Part shown: piece by piece, positions 32,655 through 40,818 of the stretch
Layout: every line of letters starts with the position of its first letter
Numbering within the stretch: the stretch's first letter is position 1
Assembly (NCBI RefSeq): GCF_003917135.1
Contig: NZ_RPDI01000019.1
Span: 1-64,000 of the forward strand
Reading direction: 5' to 3'
Source of the DNA: Leucobacter chromiireducens
GTDB lineage: Bacteria; Actinomycetota; Actinomycetes; Actinomycetales; Microbacteriaceae
Length of the DNA stretch: 64,000 bases
Translations under genes and position numbers: made by a program
The notes under the pieces: generated by a model
Told to the model about the DNA's origin: nothing
The model's input: only the letters and a program-made list of their open reading frames with translations
The model's database searches: none

Positions 32655-34193
32655 CTAGACCTCGTCGCTCACCACATCAAGTAGTTCGGTCCCGTATGCG
32701 CCGGGCTCGGTGCCGTGGCCGATCTGGCGGTAGACCGCTGGCCGCTTGGCCCGGATGACAAGCGCCCACACGATGCCGATGATCCCCGCGGCGAAGATCA
32801 TGCCGGGGAGCGCGAACGTTGAGGCGTCGGGCTCCGTCTGGCCGAGCATGAGCTGGAAGTTCTGCAGGATCATGATGAACACCCACAGCAGCGCCACGCC
32901 GGAGATGATGGGCGCGATGACCGTCGTCCAGACGCTCAGGCCGCGACGGTTGCCGCGGAAGAACCCGATCACGGCGGCGGCGATCACCGCCATGAGGAGC
33001 ACGAGCCCCATGGCGCCGGTGTTCGTCAGCCAGGTGAACATCGTGAGCACCGGGTAGAGGAACGCCGAGTCGCCGAGCGCGGCCGCGCCCCCGAACACGT
33101 CACCGGCGAGGGCGAAGCCGACCACCACGATGAGCGCGATCGCGGTCTGGGTCACGGAGCCGGCCCACGGGGCGCCGGCGCGGCTCGTGCGCGCGAACCA
33201 CGCGGGGAGTACCCCCTCGCGTCCGAGCGAGAAGAAGTAGCGCGCGACGGCGTTGTGGAACGACTGCTGCGCCGCGAACAGGCTCGTGAGGAACAGCAGC
33301 GTCATGATGTCGGCGAAGAGCACGCCCACCTGGTCGGTCATGAAGACGAACATGAGGTCCGGGCCGAACTCCTGCGAGGCCCCGACGATCTGGCCCGGGC
33401 CGATGCCCACGGAGAACGCCCACGCGCTGAACGCGTAGAAGACGCCGATGATCGCGACGGCGGCGTAGGTGGCGCGGGGGACCGTGCGCTTGGGATCCTT
33501 CGCTTCCTCGCCGTAGATGGCGGCGCCCTCGAAGCCCATGAACGCAGCGACGCCGAACACGAGGATGATTCCGAGCGCTGGCCCGAAAAGCGCGCCGGGG
33601 TTGAGGGTCGCGGTGGACACGCCCTCCGGGGCGGCGGCGATCGCGACGATGTCGAAGATGATCACGACGAGGAACTCGAGGCCGACGAGCACCCCGAGCA
33701 CCTTCGCCGAGAGGTCGACGCGGTTCACGCCGAGCACGCCGACGAGCACGATGCAGAGCAGGATCCAGAGCCACCACGGTGAGGCGAAGCCGAACTTCGC
33801 CTCAAGGAACATGGAGAGCTGGAAGCCGAACAAGCCGTAGATGCCGATCTGCATCGCGTTGTACGAGACGAGCGCGACGAGGGAGGCGCCGACGCCGAGC
33901 GGGCGGCCGAGGCCCTGCGCGATGTATGCGTAGAAGGCGCCGGCGTTCGTGATGTTCCGACCCATCGCGGTGTACCCCACTGCGAAGACGGTGAGGATCA
34001 CGGCGATCAGAAGGAAGCCGAGCGGCACGCCGAGCGACTCGGTCACGGCGAACGACGTGGTGACGCCGCCGGCGACGACAGTGAGCGGCGCGGACGCCGC
34101 AATGATCATGAGCGTGATCGCGGGCACGCCGAGCGTTCTGCGGCTCAGTCCCGGATCGTGCGCCGTTTCGGGCGTCGGTGCGGTGGTGGTCAT
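32655..34193 (-). CDS. APC-superfamily amino-acid permease
   Basis: 512 residues, about 12-14 membrane segments. SAPLTVVAGGVTTSFAV, RNITNAGAFYAYIAQGLGRPLGVG and GFEGAAIYGEEAKDPKRTVPRAT are marks of the APC family branch that includes GABA, putrescine and cationic amino-acid exchangers. GGGAGGG precedes ATG 34193. It is downstream of a DmpA-type aminopeptidase gene on the same strand and related to the permease at 35706, so it may carry that enzyme's substrates or products. Substrate unknown. Confidence 0.83.
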   Translation of the reverse strand: MTTTAPTPETAHDPGLSRRTLGVPAITLMIIAASAPLTVVAGGVTTSFAVTESLGVPLGFLLIAVILTVFAVGYTAMGRNITNAGAFYAYIAQGLGRPLGVGASLVALVSYNAMQIGIYGLFGFQLSMFLEAKFGFASPWWLWILLCIVLVGVLGVNRVDLSAKVLGVLVGLEFLVVIIFDIVAIAAAPEGVSTATLNPGALFGPALGIILVFGVAAFMGFEGAAIYGEEAKDPKRTVPRATYAAVAIIGVFYAFSAWAFSVGIGPGQIVGASQEFGPDLMFVFMTDQVGVLFADIMTLLFLTSLFAAQQSFHNAVARYFFSLGREGVLPAWFARTSRAGAPWAGSVTQTAIALIVVVGFALAGDVFGGAAALGDSAFLYPVLTMFTWLTNTGAMGLVLLMAVIAAAVIGFFRGNRRGLSVWTTVIAPIISGVALLWVFIMILQNFQLMLGQTEPDASTFALPGMIFAAGIIGIVWALVIRAKRPAVYRQIGHGTEPGAYGTELLDVVSDEV

Positions 34194-34262
34194 GTGGGTT
34201 CCCTCCCGGTCTCGCTTCCTTGCCGACCAAGCCAGCTTCGGCGCTGGCGGCACATGTGAGCG

Positions 34263-34268
34263 AGTCTA
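34263..34268 (-). promoter_or_regulatory. -10 box (TAGACT) of the APC permease gene
   Basis: TAGACT on the minus strand, 69 bases upstream of ATG 34193. No good -35. Confidence 0.4.
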
Positions 34269-34385
34269 GGTTCGAGAATCCGTGATCAGTAGCGAAAAGC
34301 TGTGCACTGCGCGCACGGGGCATGACCGCGAGCGCACGGCTTTCCAATTGGATAGTCCCGAGCCGCGTGATCAGGGCTTTCCCGG

Positions 34386-35576
34386 TCAGTGGAAGGCCGC
34401 GCGCACCTCCTCGTGCGGGAGCGCATAGCTCACGTGCCCATCGCGGCCGGTCATGTCGCGCGCCGCGACGAGCGCGTTCACCACGGCCTCCTCGGTGGCC
34501 TGCACCACGGCCTCGAAGAACGGGTCGATGCTGCCCCACGCGATGTGCTCGATGGTTTCGGTGCGCACCTCGCCGCGGCCCATGGCCGATTTCAGGCTGC
34601 CGGTGTTCGCGGTCGAGAAAGCGAGGAAGATGTCGCCGGAGAAGTGGCTCCCCGTAGTGCCGGTGCGCGCGAGGCCGAGTGGGACGCGCCGCGCGAGCGC
34701 CCGGCACTGGTCCGGCAGCAGCGGGGCGTCGGTCGCGACGATGACGATGACACTCCCGGCGCCGGGGACCGCGTGAGCCCCGGATCCCGCACCTGCACCG
34801 GGTCCCGCGCTTGCCCCGGATCCCGTGCCCGCCCCGGATCCCGCAGCGGCGAGGTCCGCCGCAAACCAGGGCTCAGTCTCCATGGGGTTCGGCGCCGCAG
34901 AGTCGCGCCCGAGCGGCCGGCCCTGCACGCGCAGTTCGGCGCGGCCGCCGAAGTTGGCCTGCAGGAGCACGCCGACGGTCCAGGCTGCGTCGCCCGAGCG
35001 CACCACCCGGGACGCGGTGCCGGTGCCGCCCTTGAAGCCGTAGCAGTTCATGCCGGTGCCGCCGCCGACGTTTCCCTCCGCGAGCGGGCCGGATCGTGCC
35101 CCGTCGAGCGCCTCGCGCGCGTGGGTCGGCTGCACCGTGTCGGCGTTGATGGAGTTCAGGTAGCCGTCCCAGGTCTCTCCGACGACGGGCAGCATCCAGG
35201 CCGCGGCGCTGGTGGGGTGGTGCTCCGCGAGCCACGCGTCGACGCCGCGATGCACCGCGCCGACCGCGTGCGAGTTCGTGATCGCAATGGGGGTCTGGAG
35301 CTGCCCGGACTCCTCGATCCAGCTGCGCCCGGTGAGCTCGCCGTTGCCGTTCAGTACCGCGATGCCAGCGGCGCACGGGCTGCCGGCCAGTTCTCGTCCG
35401 CGCGGCAGGATCGCGGTGACGCCGGTGCGCGTGACCGCTGGGGTGTCGCTGATGAGCGTCTCGTAGCCCACCTCGAGGCCCGGCACGTCGGTGATGGCGT
35501 TCCACGTGCCCGGTGCGCCGTCGAATGGGACGCCGAGGTCCCGGGCGCGGGGCGTGGGGTGCTCAACATTGAACAT
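34386..35576 (-). CDS. DmpA-family (P1/S58) L-aminopeptidase/D-esterase, self-processing
   Basis: 396 residues. N-terminal-nucleophile hydrolase that cleaves itself into two chains and then removes N-terminal residues from peptides (some members act on beta- or D-residues). SHAVGAVHRGV, EGNVGGGTGMNCYGFKGGTGTASR (168-190, key part GGGTGMNCYGFKGG) and the cleavage region GAG-SVIVIVATDAPLLP, where Ser275 should become the nucleophile, are clear. A Gly/Ala/Ser low-complexity insert (about 245-274), encoded by near-repeats of a GGATCCCG-type unit, sits directly before the cleavage site. Divergent from an APC permease; probable role is peptide or amide use. Confidence 0.85.
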   Translation of the reverse strand: MFNVEHPTPRARDLGVPFDGAPGTWNAITDVPGLEVGYETLISDTPAVTRTGVTAILPRGRELAGSPCAAGIAVLNGNGELTGRSWIEESGQLQTPIAITNSHAVGAVHRGVDAWLAEHHPTSAAAWMLPVVGETWDGYLNSINADTVQPTHAREALDGARSGPLAEGNVGGGTGMNCYGFKGGTGTASRVVRSGDAAWTVGVLLQANFGGRAELRVQGRPLGRDSAAPNPMETEPWFAADLAAAGSGAGTGSGASAGPGAGAGSGAHAVPGAGSVIVIVATDAPLLPDQCRALARRVPLGLARTGTTGSHFSGDIFLAFSTANTGSLKSAMGRGEVRTETIEHIAWGSIDPFFEAVVQATEEAVVNALVAARDMTGRDGHVSYALPHEEVRAAFH

Positions 35577-35630
35577 TGTTTCATCCGTTCACTTGTGTCT
35601 AAACTACGGAATGCAGTGATGACCGAGCAA

Positions 35631-35651
35631 TCCTTGATCGTTGTTCAAGGA
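35631..35651. promoter_or_regulatory. Inverted-repeat operator between the aminopeptidase and permease genes
   Basis: TCCTTGA, 7-bp spacer, TCAAGGA, perfect arms, in the 129-bp divergent gap. The TetR encoded 5 bp after the permease (37265) is the likely binder. Confidence 0.5.
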
Positions 35652-35705
35652 GCCTGGTCGTAGTTGGAATCATACCCGGATCGCGTGTTCAGACAAAGGA
35701 GTCCC

Positions 35706-37259
35706 ATGTCCGCTTCGTCAGCCCCACCCACCCAGAGCGGCGCTGCGCGCGCATCGCGACCGGAGGCGAGCTCAGGCCAGCTCGCCGCCGGCCGCCTCGG
35801 CACCTGGGACATCATCTTCTTCGTGGTGTCGGCGGCGGCTCCCCTGACCGTGGTGGTGAGCGGGGCCGCGACGTCGTTCCGGCTCGGCGGCCTCGGTGCG
35901 CCGGGCGCGATGGTGTTCAGCGGAATCGTATTGATCCTGTTCGCGCTGGGGTTCACCGCGATGTCGAAGAGCGTGCGAAACGCCGGTGCGTTCTACGCGT
36001 ACGTGTCGCGCGGCCTCGGGAAACCGTTCGGGCTCGGCGCCTCCTCGGTCACCGTCTTCGCCTACGTCGCGCTGGTGATCTCGTTCTACGGTTTCATCGG
36101 GTTCTTCGCCCAGTTCACGTTCGCGGAGCTACTCGGCATCGACCTGCCGTGGGGCGTGTGGTCGCTCCTCGCGGTTGCGATCGTCGCGTTCCTCGGGTAT
36201 CGCAAGATCGACGTCGGTGCGAAGGTGCTCGCGGTGCTGCTCACGCTTGAGGTGGGGATCCTGCTCGTGCTGGCGGTGGCCACCCTGGCCAACGGCGGTC
36301 CCGAACCCTGGAGCGCCGCGCCGTTCAGCCTCGAGAACGTGTTCTTCGCGCCGACCGCCGGAGCGCTGTTCGTGGTGGGGTTCGGCGCGTTCCTCGGTTT
36401 CGAGAGCACCGCCATCTACGCGGAGGAGGCAAAGCAGCCGGAGCGCACCGTGCCGCGCGCCACGATCATCGCGGTCGTGTTCCTCGCCGTGTTCTACGGC
36501 TTCACATTCTGGATCCTGACCGTCGCGTTTGGCGTCGACGGGATCCTGCAGCTTGCCGCGAGCGATTCCTTCGAGACGATGGTCATCGACGGCACTGGTC
36601 AGGTCGCGGGGGCGTGGGCGAGCTGGGTGATGAAGATCCTGATCGTCACGAGCTTCTTCGCGTGTGTGCTGTCGTTCCACAACGCGAGCACACGGTACCT
36701 CTTCGCGCTCGGCCGCGAGGGGCTGCTCCCGCGCGCGCTCGGCCGCACCACGGCGCGTACGCAGTCGCCGGCGATCGCGAGTCTCACCCTGTCGGTGTTC
36801 TCCGTGATCGGCGTGCTGGTCGCGATCCTGCTCGGCGCTGACCCGTTCCTTGGGCTCGCGCTCTGGACGTATGCGACGGGCGTGCAGGGACTCGTATTCG
36901 CGCAGGCGCTCGCGGCGATTGCGGTGGTCTGGTACTTCCTGCGGGATCGTCGGGGGCACAGCGTCTTCCGCGTGGTGATCGCGCCGATTCTCGGCGCGCT
37001 CGGTCTCGTGGTCGGCTTCACGCTGATCGTCACGAACTTCGAGGTGGTGACGGGGCTCGAGGGGCCCATCAATCAGATCCTCCTGCTGCCGACCCCGATC
37101 CTGTTCATCGGCGGCATCATTGTCGGTCTGATCATCAAGGCGCGCCGCCCCGAGTACTACGCCGGGCTCACCGAGTCCGTCCGGGTGCCGGTGGAGTCTG
37201 CGAACACTGCGCCGAGCGCCGCGCCGCCCGGTGAGCGCGGGGCGCATCCTCTAGGCTGA
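35706..37259 (+). CDS. APC-superfamily amino-acid permease
   Basis: 517 residues with 12-14 membrane segments. SAAAPLTVVVSGAATSF, KSVRNAGAFYAYVSRGLGKPFGLG and GFESTAIYAEEAKQPERTVPRAT place it in the same APC branch as the permease at 32655, of which it is a diverged paralogue. AAAGGAG at 35695-35701 fixes ATG 35706. A TetR gene starts 5 bp after its stop, and the DmpA-type aminopeptidase is divergent, so this looks like a peptide or amino-amide uptake and breakdown unit. Substrate unknown. Confidence 0.83.
   Translation: MSASSAPPTQSGAARASRPEASSGQLAAGRLGTWDIIFFVVSAAAPLTVVVSGAATSFRLGGLGAPGAMVFSGIVLILFALGFTAMSKSVRNAGAFYAYVSRGLGKPFGLGASSVTVFAYVALVISFYGFIGFFAQFTFAELLGIDLPWGVWSLLAVAIVAFLGYRKIDVGAKVLAVLLTLEVGILLVLAVATLANGGPEPWSAAPFSLENVFFAPTAGALFVVGFGAFLGFESTAIYAEEAKQPERTVPRATIIAVVFLAVFYGFTFWILTVAFGVDGILQLAASDSFETMVIDGTGQVAGAWASWVMKILIVTSFFACVLSFHNASTRYLFALGREGLLPRALGRTTARTQSPAIASLTLSVFSVIGVLVAILLGADPFLGLALWTYATGVQGLVFAQALAAIAVVWYFLRDRRGHSVFRVVIAPILGALGLVVGFTLIVTNFEVVTGLEGPINQILLLPTPILFIGGIIVGLIIKARRPEYYAGLTESVRVPVESANTAPSAAPPGERGAHPLG
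37252..37257 (+). promoter_or_regulatory. -10 box (TAGGCT) for leaderless tetR mRNA, inside the permease 3' end
   Basis: TAGGCT overlaps the permease's last codon and stop, is followed by GAGCGAC and then ATG 37265, so the regulator can be made independently of the permease. Confidence 0.45.
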
Positions 37260-37264
37260 GCGAC

Positions 37265-37939
37265 ATGAATGCGACCGCGCGCCGCCGCTTGGAACGCCGA
37301 GACGAGATCGTGCGGGCGTTCTGGCGTGTGGCCAGAACGCGACCGCGCGGCGGCGTCAACGTCCGCGCGGTTGCCGCCGAGGCGACGATGAGCCCGGCGA
37401 ACGTGCTGCACTACTTCGGGAGCCTGGACGAGTTGCAGCTCACCGCGCTCGCCGGCGCGATGGAGGAGTTCGCGGAGCGGCGCCAGGCGATCCTCGATCG
37501 CCGGGAGAGCGCGGCGGCCCGTATCTCGGCGATGATCGAGGCCGGGGTGCCCGATGAGATCAGTGACGAGTTGCGGCACGTGTACGAGAGCGTGCAGATC
37601 CTCACGGAGCATCCGGAGTACCGGCCGGCGCACCGAGCGCTCGTGGAGCGGCAGATCATGCTCTACCGCACGCTCGTGGAGATCGGGGCCGGCACCGGCG
37701 AGTTCCAGCTCGCCTCTCCGCCCGGCGTGATCGCGCGCAACCTCGTCGCCCTGGAGGACGCCTACGACCTGTACCCGCTCATCGGCGACCGAACCCCGCG
37801 CGAGGAGTGCCGGGAGGCGGTGCGGAGCTACGCGGAGCTCGCGCTCGGCCTGGCGGCCGGGACGCTCGGGCCGGCGGCTGAGACGCCTGGGCCGGCGGCC
37901 CAGGAGCTGGTCACGGAGGCCGACGCTCAGAACGGGTGA
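37265..37939 (+). CDS. TetR-family regulator linked to the permease/aminopeptidase pair
   Basis: 224 residues. DNA-binding part GGVNVRAVAAEATMSPANVLHYFGSLDEL (about 29-57, key part EATMSPANVLHYFGS) is TetR-type; the rest is a helical ligand domain with an Ala/Gly/Pro-rich tail (GTLGPAAETPGPAAQ). It follows the permease with a 5-bp gap and overlaps the convergent DUF222/HNH gene by 13 bp. It probably controls the divergent 35577-35705 promoter region. Confidence 0.8.
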   Translation: MNATARRRLERRDEIVRAFWRVARTRPRGGVNVRAVAAEATMSPANVLHYFGSLDELQLTALAGAMEEFAERRQAILDRRESAAARISAMIEAGVPDEISDELRHVYESVQILTEHPEYRPAHRALVERQIMLYRTLVEIGAGTGEFQLASPPGVIARNLVALEDAYDLYPLIGDRTPREECREAVRSYAELALGLAAGTLGPAAETPGPAAQELVTEADAQNG

Positions 37940-39321
37940 TCGGAGTCTGACGGAGCTTCCGTGTCCGCCGGTACGAATCGCACACCCGGCCCGGGCTTCA
38001 CACCCGTCGCGGCGCCGCGGGCCAGGCCCTCGGGGACGTCGGTGTGCACTCTGCCGGTGGGGCTCACGAGGGTGAGCGTGCCGTTCGACGGGTGTTGCGT
38101 GAGGTCCCAGCCACCGTGGTGCTTGAGGGTGTGGTGGTGGCGACAGAGGTGCGCCAGGTTGGTCTCGGTGGTGCGCCCGCCGCGGGCAGCATCGACGGTG
38201 TGGTCGAGATCGCACCGGGGGAGCGGGACCCGGCACCCGGCGAATCTGCAGTGCCCATCGCGGGCGCCGAGCCTTCGACGCATCTCCGGGCTCGGGCGGT
38301 AGCGGTCCACCGACCGCACCACCCCGCCCAAGGTGGTGACGACGTTCTCCCAGGCGTCTGCGCTCGCCGCGATGCGGCCGGCGGCGCGCGGGCCGATGGG
38401 GCCAGCTCCCTGCAGCTCGCCGGTCACGACCGCGAACGAGGCCTCGTCGAGCGTGCCGTCCGGGGAGCTGGTGGCGGTGAGCACCACCTGCACCCGCGCG
38501 CGGAATGACTCCTCCGGTGCGCCCGCGGTGAGCGTCGCCGGGTCGCTGCTCAGCAGGAGCTCTGCGAACGTGTCGGCCCGCACCTCGTCGCGGCTCCGGT
38601 GATCGGTGGCGGGCGGTGATGTGCGCTGTCCCTGCCCTGCTGCGCCGTCGACCTGCCCCGCCGCGCCGTGCACGTGCTTCGCGATGCGGGTGAGCCGGTC
38701 GTAGATGGCGTGCGCCTCCGCCGACGGGAGGAACGCCAGGAGATCGGCCATGCCGTCCTCGCGATCGATCACGGTAACCCGCCGCGCCGACGCCGCGGCA
38801 GTGTGGCGCTCGTCGATGCCGGACTCGGCGTACTTCTCGGCGATGCGACGCGCGGTGGGCCGCAGGCGGTTGGGGGTCTCGCGCTCGGCCACCACGATGA
38901 CCTCGCGCTCGTATGCCGCGCGCCGCGCGGCGGATTCCGCGTCGGGGCCGGAGCCGATGATGTCGCTGGCAGCAACGATGACCCGCGCATGCTCCGCACC
39001 GATGGTGCCCGAGGCGAGCCGCGCGAGCGCCTCAGGGAAGTGGTGCACGAGGGTGGCGGCGCGCGACATCTCCGACAGGATCTGTTCCTCGCTCAGCCCG
39101 AGCGCGGTCGCACACTCGGCAACGATGGAGCGGCGCAGGAGCTCCCGCTCACCACCGCGCAGCCCGCTCTCCGCGACAATATCGAGGACCCGTGCGAGCT
39201 CTCTCGCTCGATCCGCGTCCAGCGCGCGCTTGCGGCGCTCGAGCGTTTCGACACGCGTGACCGACGTGTCGAGCCGAGCATTCGCTGCGCGAAGATAGGC
39301 CGCTGGGGTGGTGTCTGACAT
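37927..39321 (-). CDS. DUF222 protein with C-terminal HNH endonuclease domain (13E12-repeat family)
   Basis: 464 residues. The N-terminal two-thirds is the mostly helical DUF222 region; the C-terminal CRFAGCRVPLPRCDLDHTVDA...NLAHLCRHHHTLKHHGGW (about 380-425) is an HNH nuclease motif with Zn-binding Cys and DH/HHH catalytic elements. Such genes are multicopy in actinomycete genomes; function is unproven, with mobile or defence roles suggested. ATG 39321 (MSDTTPAAY) is chosen over upstream in-frame codons. No inverted repeats or partner genes indicate an active mobile unit here. Confidence 0.85.
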   Translation of the reverse strand: MSDTTPAAYLRAANARLDTSVTRVETLERRKRALDADRARELARVLDIVAESGLRGGERELLRRSIVAECATALGLSEEQILSEMSRAATLVHHFPEALARLASGTIGAEHARVIVAASDIIGSGPDAESAARRAAYEREVIVVAERETPNRLRPTARRIAEKYAESGIDERHTAAASARRVTVIDREDGMADLLAFLPSAEAHAIYDRLTRIAKHVHGAAGQVDGAAGQGQRTSPPATDHRSRDEVRADTFAELLLSSDPATLTAGAPEESFRARVQVVLTATSSPDGTLDEASFAVVTGELQGAGPIGPRAAGRIAASADAWENVVTTLGGVVRSVDRYRPSPEMRRRLGARDGHCRFAGCRVPLPRCDLDHTVDAARGGRTTETNLAHLCRHHHTLKHHGGWDLTQHPSNGTLTLVSPTGRVHTDVPEGLARGAATGVKPGPGVRFVPADTEAPSDSDHPF

Positions 39322-39455
39322 GCGTCCATCACACCATGCACCTCGGACACTCGGAGGCCCGAGAACGGCGAGATCGCGCGGATTCTCCGAGATTTCAACA
39401 ACTGGACCGAAACGTTGTCGGGTCCTCAACAAAGCCCGCCACCGGCTCCCACACA

Positions 39456-39501
39456 ACGCGGAGCGGGGGCGGATCCCATGGGATCCACCCCCGCTCCGCG
39501 T
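39456..39501. repeat. 46-bp near-perfect palindrome
   Basis: Arms ACGCGGAGCGGGGG-c-GGATCCC (39456-39477) and GGGATCC-a-CCCCCGCTCCGCGT (39480-39501) pair over 21 of 22 positions around AT. It lies between the DUF222/HNH start and the hpaD stop; a possible second terminator for hpaD. Confidence 0.75.
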
Positions 39502-39502
39502 G

Positions 39503-39541
39503 CGGTGGGAGCGCGCAGGCTCCCGCCGCACGCTCCCACCG
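39503..39541 (-). terminator. Hairpin terminator after hpaD
   Basis: CGGTGGGAGCG (39503-39513) pairs with CGCTCCCACCG (39531-39541), 9 bases after the hpaD stop. Confidence 0.6.
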
Positions 39542-39549
39542 GAGGCTCG

Positions 39550-40692
39550 CTACAGCGTGTTGCCGAGCTTGAAGCCCTTCTCGCCCTCTTCGTCACGCGT
39601 GTATGAGAAGCCGTCGGCGCCGATGGTCACGGCCATCTCCGAGGCGTCGGTGCGCGCCACGACGGGCTGCGGGTTGCCGTCGAGGTCGAGCACGAGCGAC
39701 GCGTCCGTGTACCAGGACGGGACAACGGGGTTGCCCCACCAGTCGCGGCGCTGGTTGTCGTGCACGTCCCACGTGACGACCGGGTTGTCGGGATCGCCCG
39801 TGTAGTAGTCCTGCGTGTAGATCTCGACGCGGTGCCCGTCCGGATCGAGGATGTAGAGGTAGAACGCGTTCGAGACGCCGTGGCGGCCGGGGCCGCGCTC
39901 GATGCGATCGGACATGCGCAGGGCTCCGAGCTTGTCGCAGATCGCGAGGATGTTGTGCTTCTCGTGCGTCGAGAACGCGACGTGGTGCATGCGGGGGCCA
40001 TCGCCGCCTGTCGCAGCGGTGTCGTGCACGGTGGGCTTGCGACGCAGCCACGCCGCGTACACGGTGCCCTCCTCGTCCTGAATGTCCTCGGTGACGCGGA
40101 AGCCGAGGTCCTGGTAGTGGCGCACGGCGCGCGGCACGTCGGGGGTGACCTGGTTGAAGTGGTCGAGGCGCACGAGCGCGCCAGGCGTGTAGAGGTCGTA
40201 GCGCCACGCGAGCCGCTCGACGTGCTCGACGTCGTAGAAGAACTCGTAGGGGAAGCCTAGGGGATCCTCGACGCGCACGGAGTCGCCGATGCCCTTGGTG
40301 AAGCCATCGGCGCGACGCTCAACGCGGCAGCCGAGCTCGGTGTAGAAGGCGACCGCCTTGTCGAGATCCTCCGGCGTGCGCACGCGGTAGGAGAAGGCAG
40401 CCACCGCGGCGATGGGGCCCTGTCGCAGCACGAGGTTGTGGTGGATGAACTCCTCGAGCGAGCGGAGGTAGACGGTGTTCTCGTCCTCCTCGGTCACGGT
40501 GAGGCCGAGCACGTCGACGTAGAACGCGCGCGACGCCGCGAGGTCGGTGACCACGAGCTCCATGTACGCGCAGCGCAGGATGTCGGGCGCGGGCGACTTG
40601 GGGGTGAGGATCGGGTTGTCGGTCTTGATCGGGGCTTCCTTGGTGACGTAGAAGCCGGAGGAGGTCTTTTCGCGACCGGTGAGTTCAGACAT
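39550..40692 (-). CDS. hpaD: 3,4-Dihydroxyphenylacetate (homoprotocatechuate) 2,3-dioxygenase
   Basis: 380 residues, type I extradiol dioxygenase of the vicinal-oxygen-chelate fold. It opens the homoprotocatechuate ring between C2 and C3 to 5-carboxymethyl-2-hydroxymuconate semialdehyde. The sequence closely follows Brevibacterium fuscum HPCD as I recall it (DILRCAYMELVVTDLAASR, EEFIHHNLVL, HGVSNAFYLYILDPDGH). Iron ligands His178 (LDHFNQV), His237 (MHHVAF) and Glu290 (HRVEIY), and second-sphere His223 (TVHDT), are present. GAAGGAC before ATG 40692 fixes the start. Last gene of the hpa cluster on the minus strand; a hairpin separates it from hpaE. Confidence 0.95.
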   Translation of the reverse strand: MSELTGREKTSSGFYVTKEAPIKTDNPILTPKSPAPDILRCAYMELVVTDLAASRAFYVDVLGLTVTEEDENTVYLRSLEEFIHHNLVLRQGPIAAVAAFSYRVRTPEDLDKAVAFYTELGCRVERRADGFTKGIGDSVRVEDPLGFPYEFFYDVEHVERLAWRYDLYTPGALVRLDHFNQVTPDVPRAVRHYQDLGFRVTEDIQDEEGTVYAAWLRRKPTVHDTAATGGDGPRMHHVAFSTHEKHNILAICDKLGALRMSDRIERGPGRHGVSNAFYLYILDPDGHRVEIYTQDYYTGDPDNPVVTWDVHDNQRRDWWGNPVVPSWYTDASLVLDLDGNPQPVVARTDASEMAVTIGADGFSYTRDEEGEKGFKLGNTL

Positions 40693-40766
40693 GTCGTTGT
40701 CCTTCATTCGTGAATCTTGCGGGTGGTGCCACGCGACGGAGCGCGGCGGGGGAAAAGGGTCTGCTG

Positions 40767-40808
40767 GGGATCCGGATCAGCGCGGCGCTGCACGCCGATC
40801 CGGATCCC
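40767..40808 (-). terminator. Intra-cluster hairpin between hpaE and hpaD
   Basis: GGGATCCGGATC (40767-40778) and GATCCGGATCCC (40797-40808) form a perfect 12-bp stem 11 bases after the hpaE stop; partial termination or mRNA processing is likely. Confidence 0.6.
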
Positions 40809-40818
40809 GCGGTGGTGG

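Noticed and set aside
37927-39321. DUF222/HNH gene considered as part of a mobile element or defence island
   Set aside because: Only this single gene; no integrase, terminal repeats, toxin-antitoxin or restriction partner is next to it.
39387-39396. CCGAGATTTC resembling the inner arm of the palindromic element
   Set aside because: Only one short half with no partner arm; could be a relic but may be chance.
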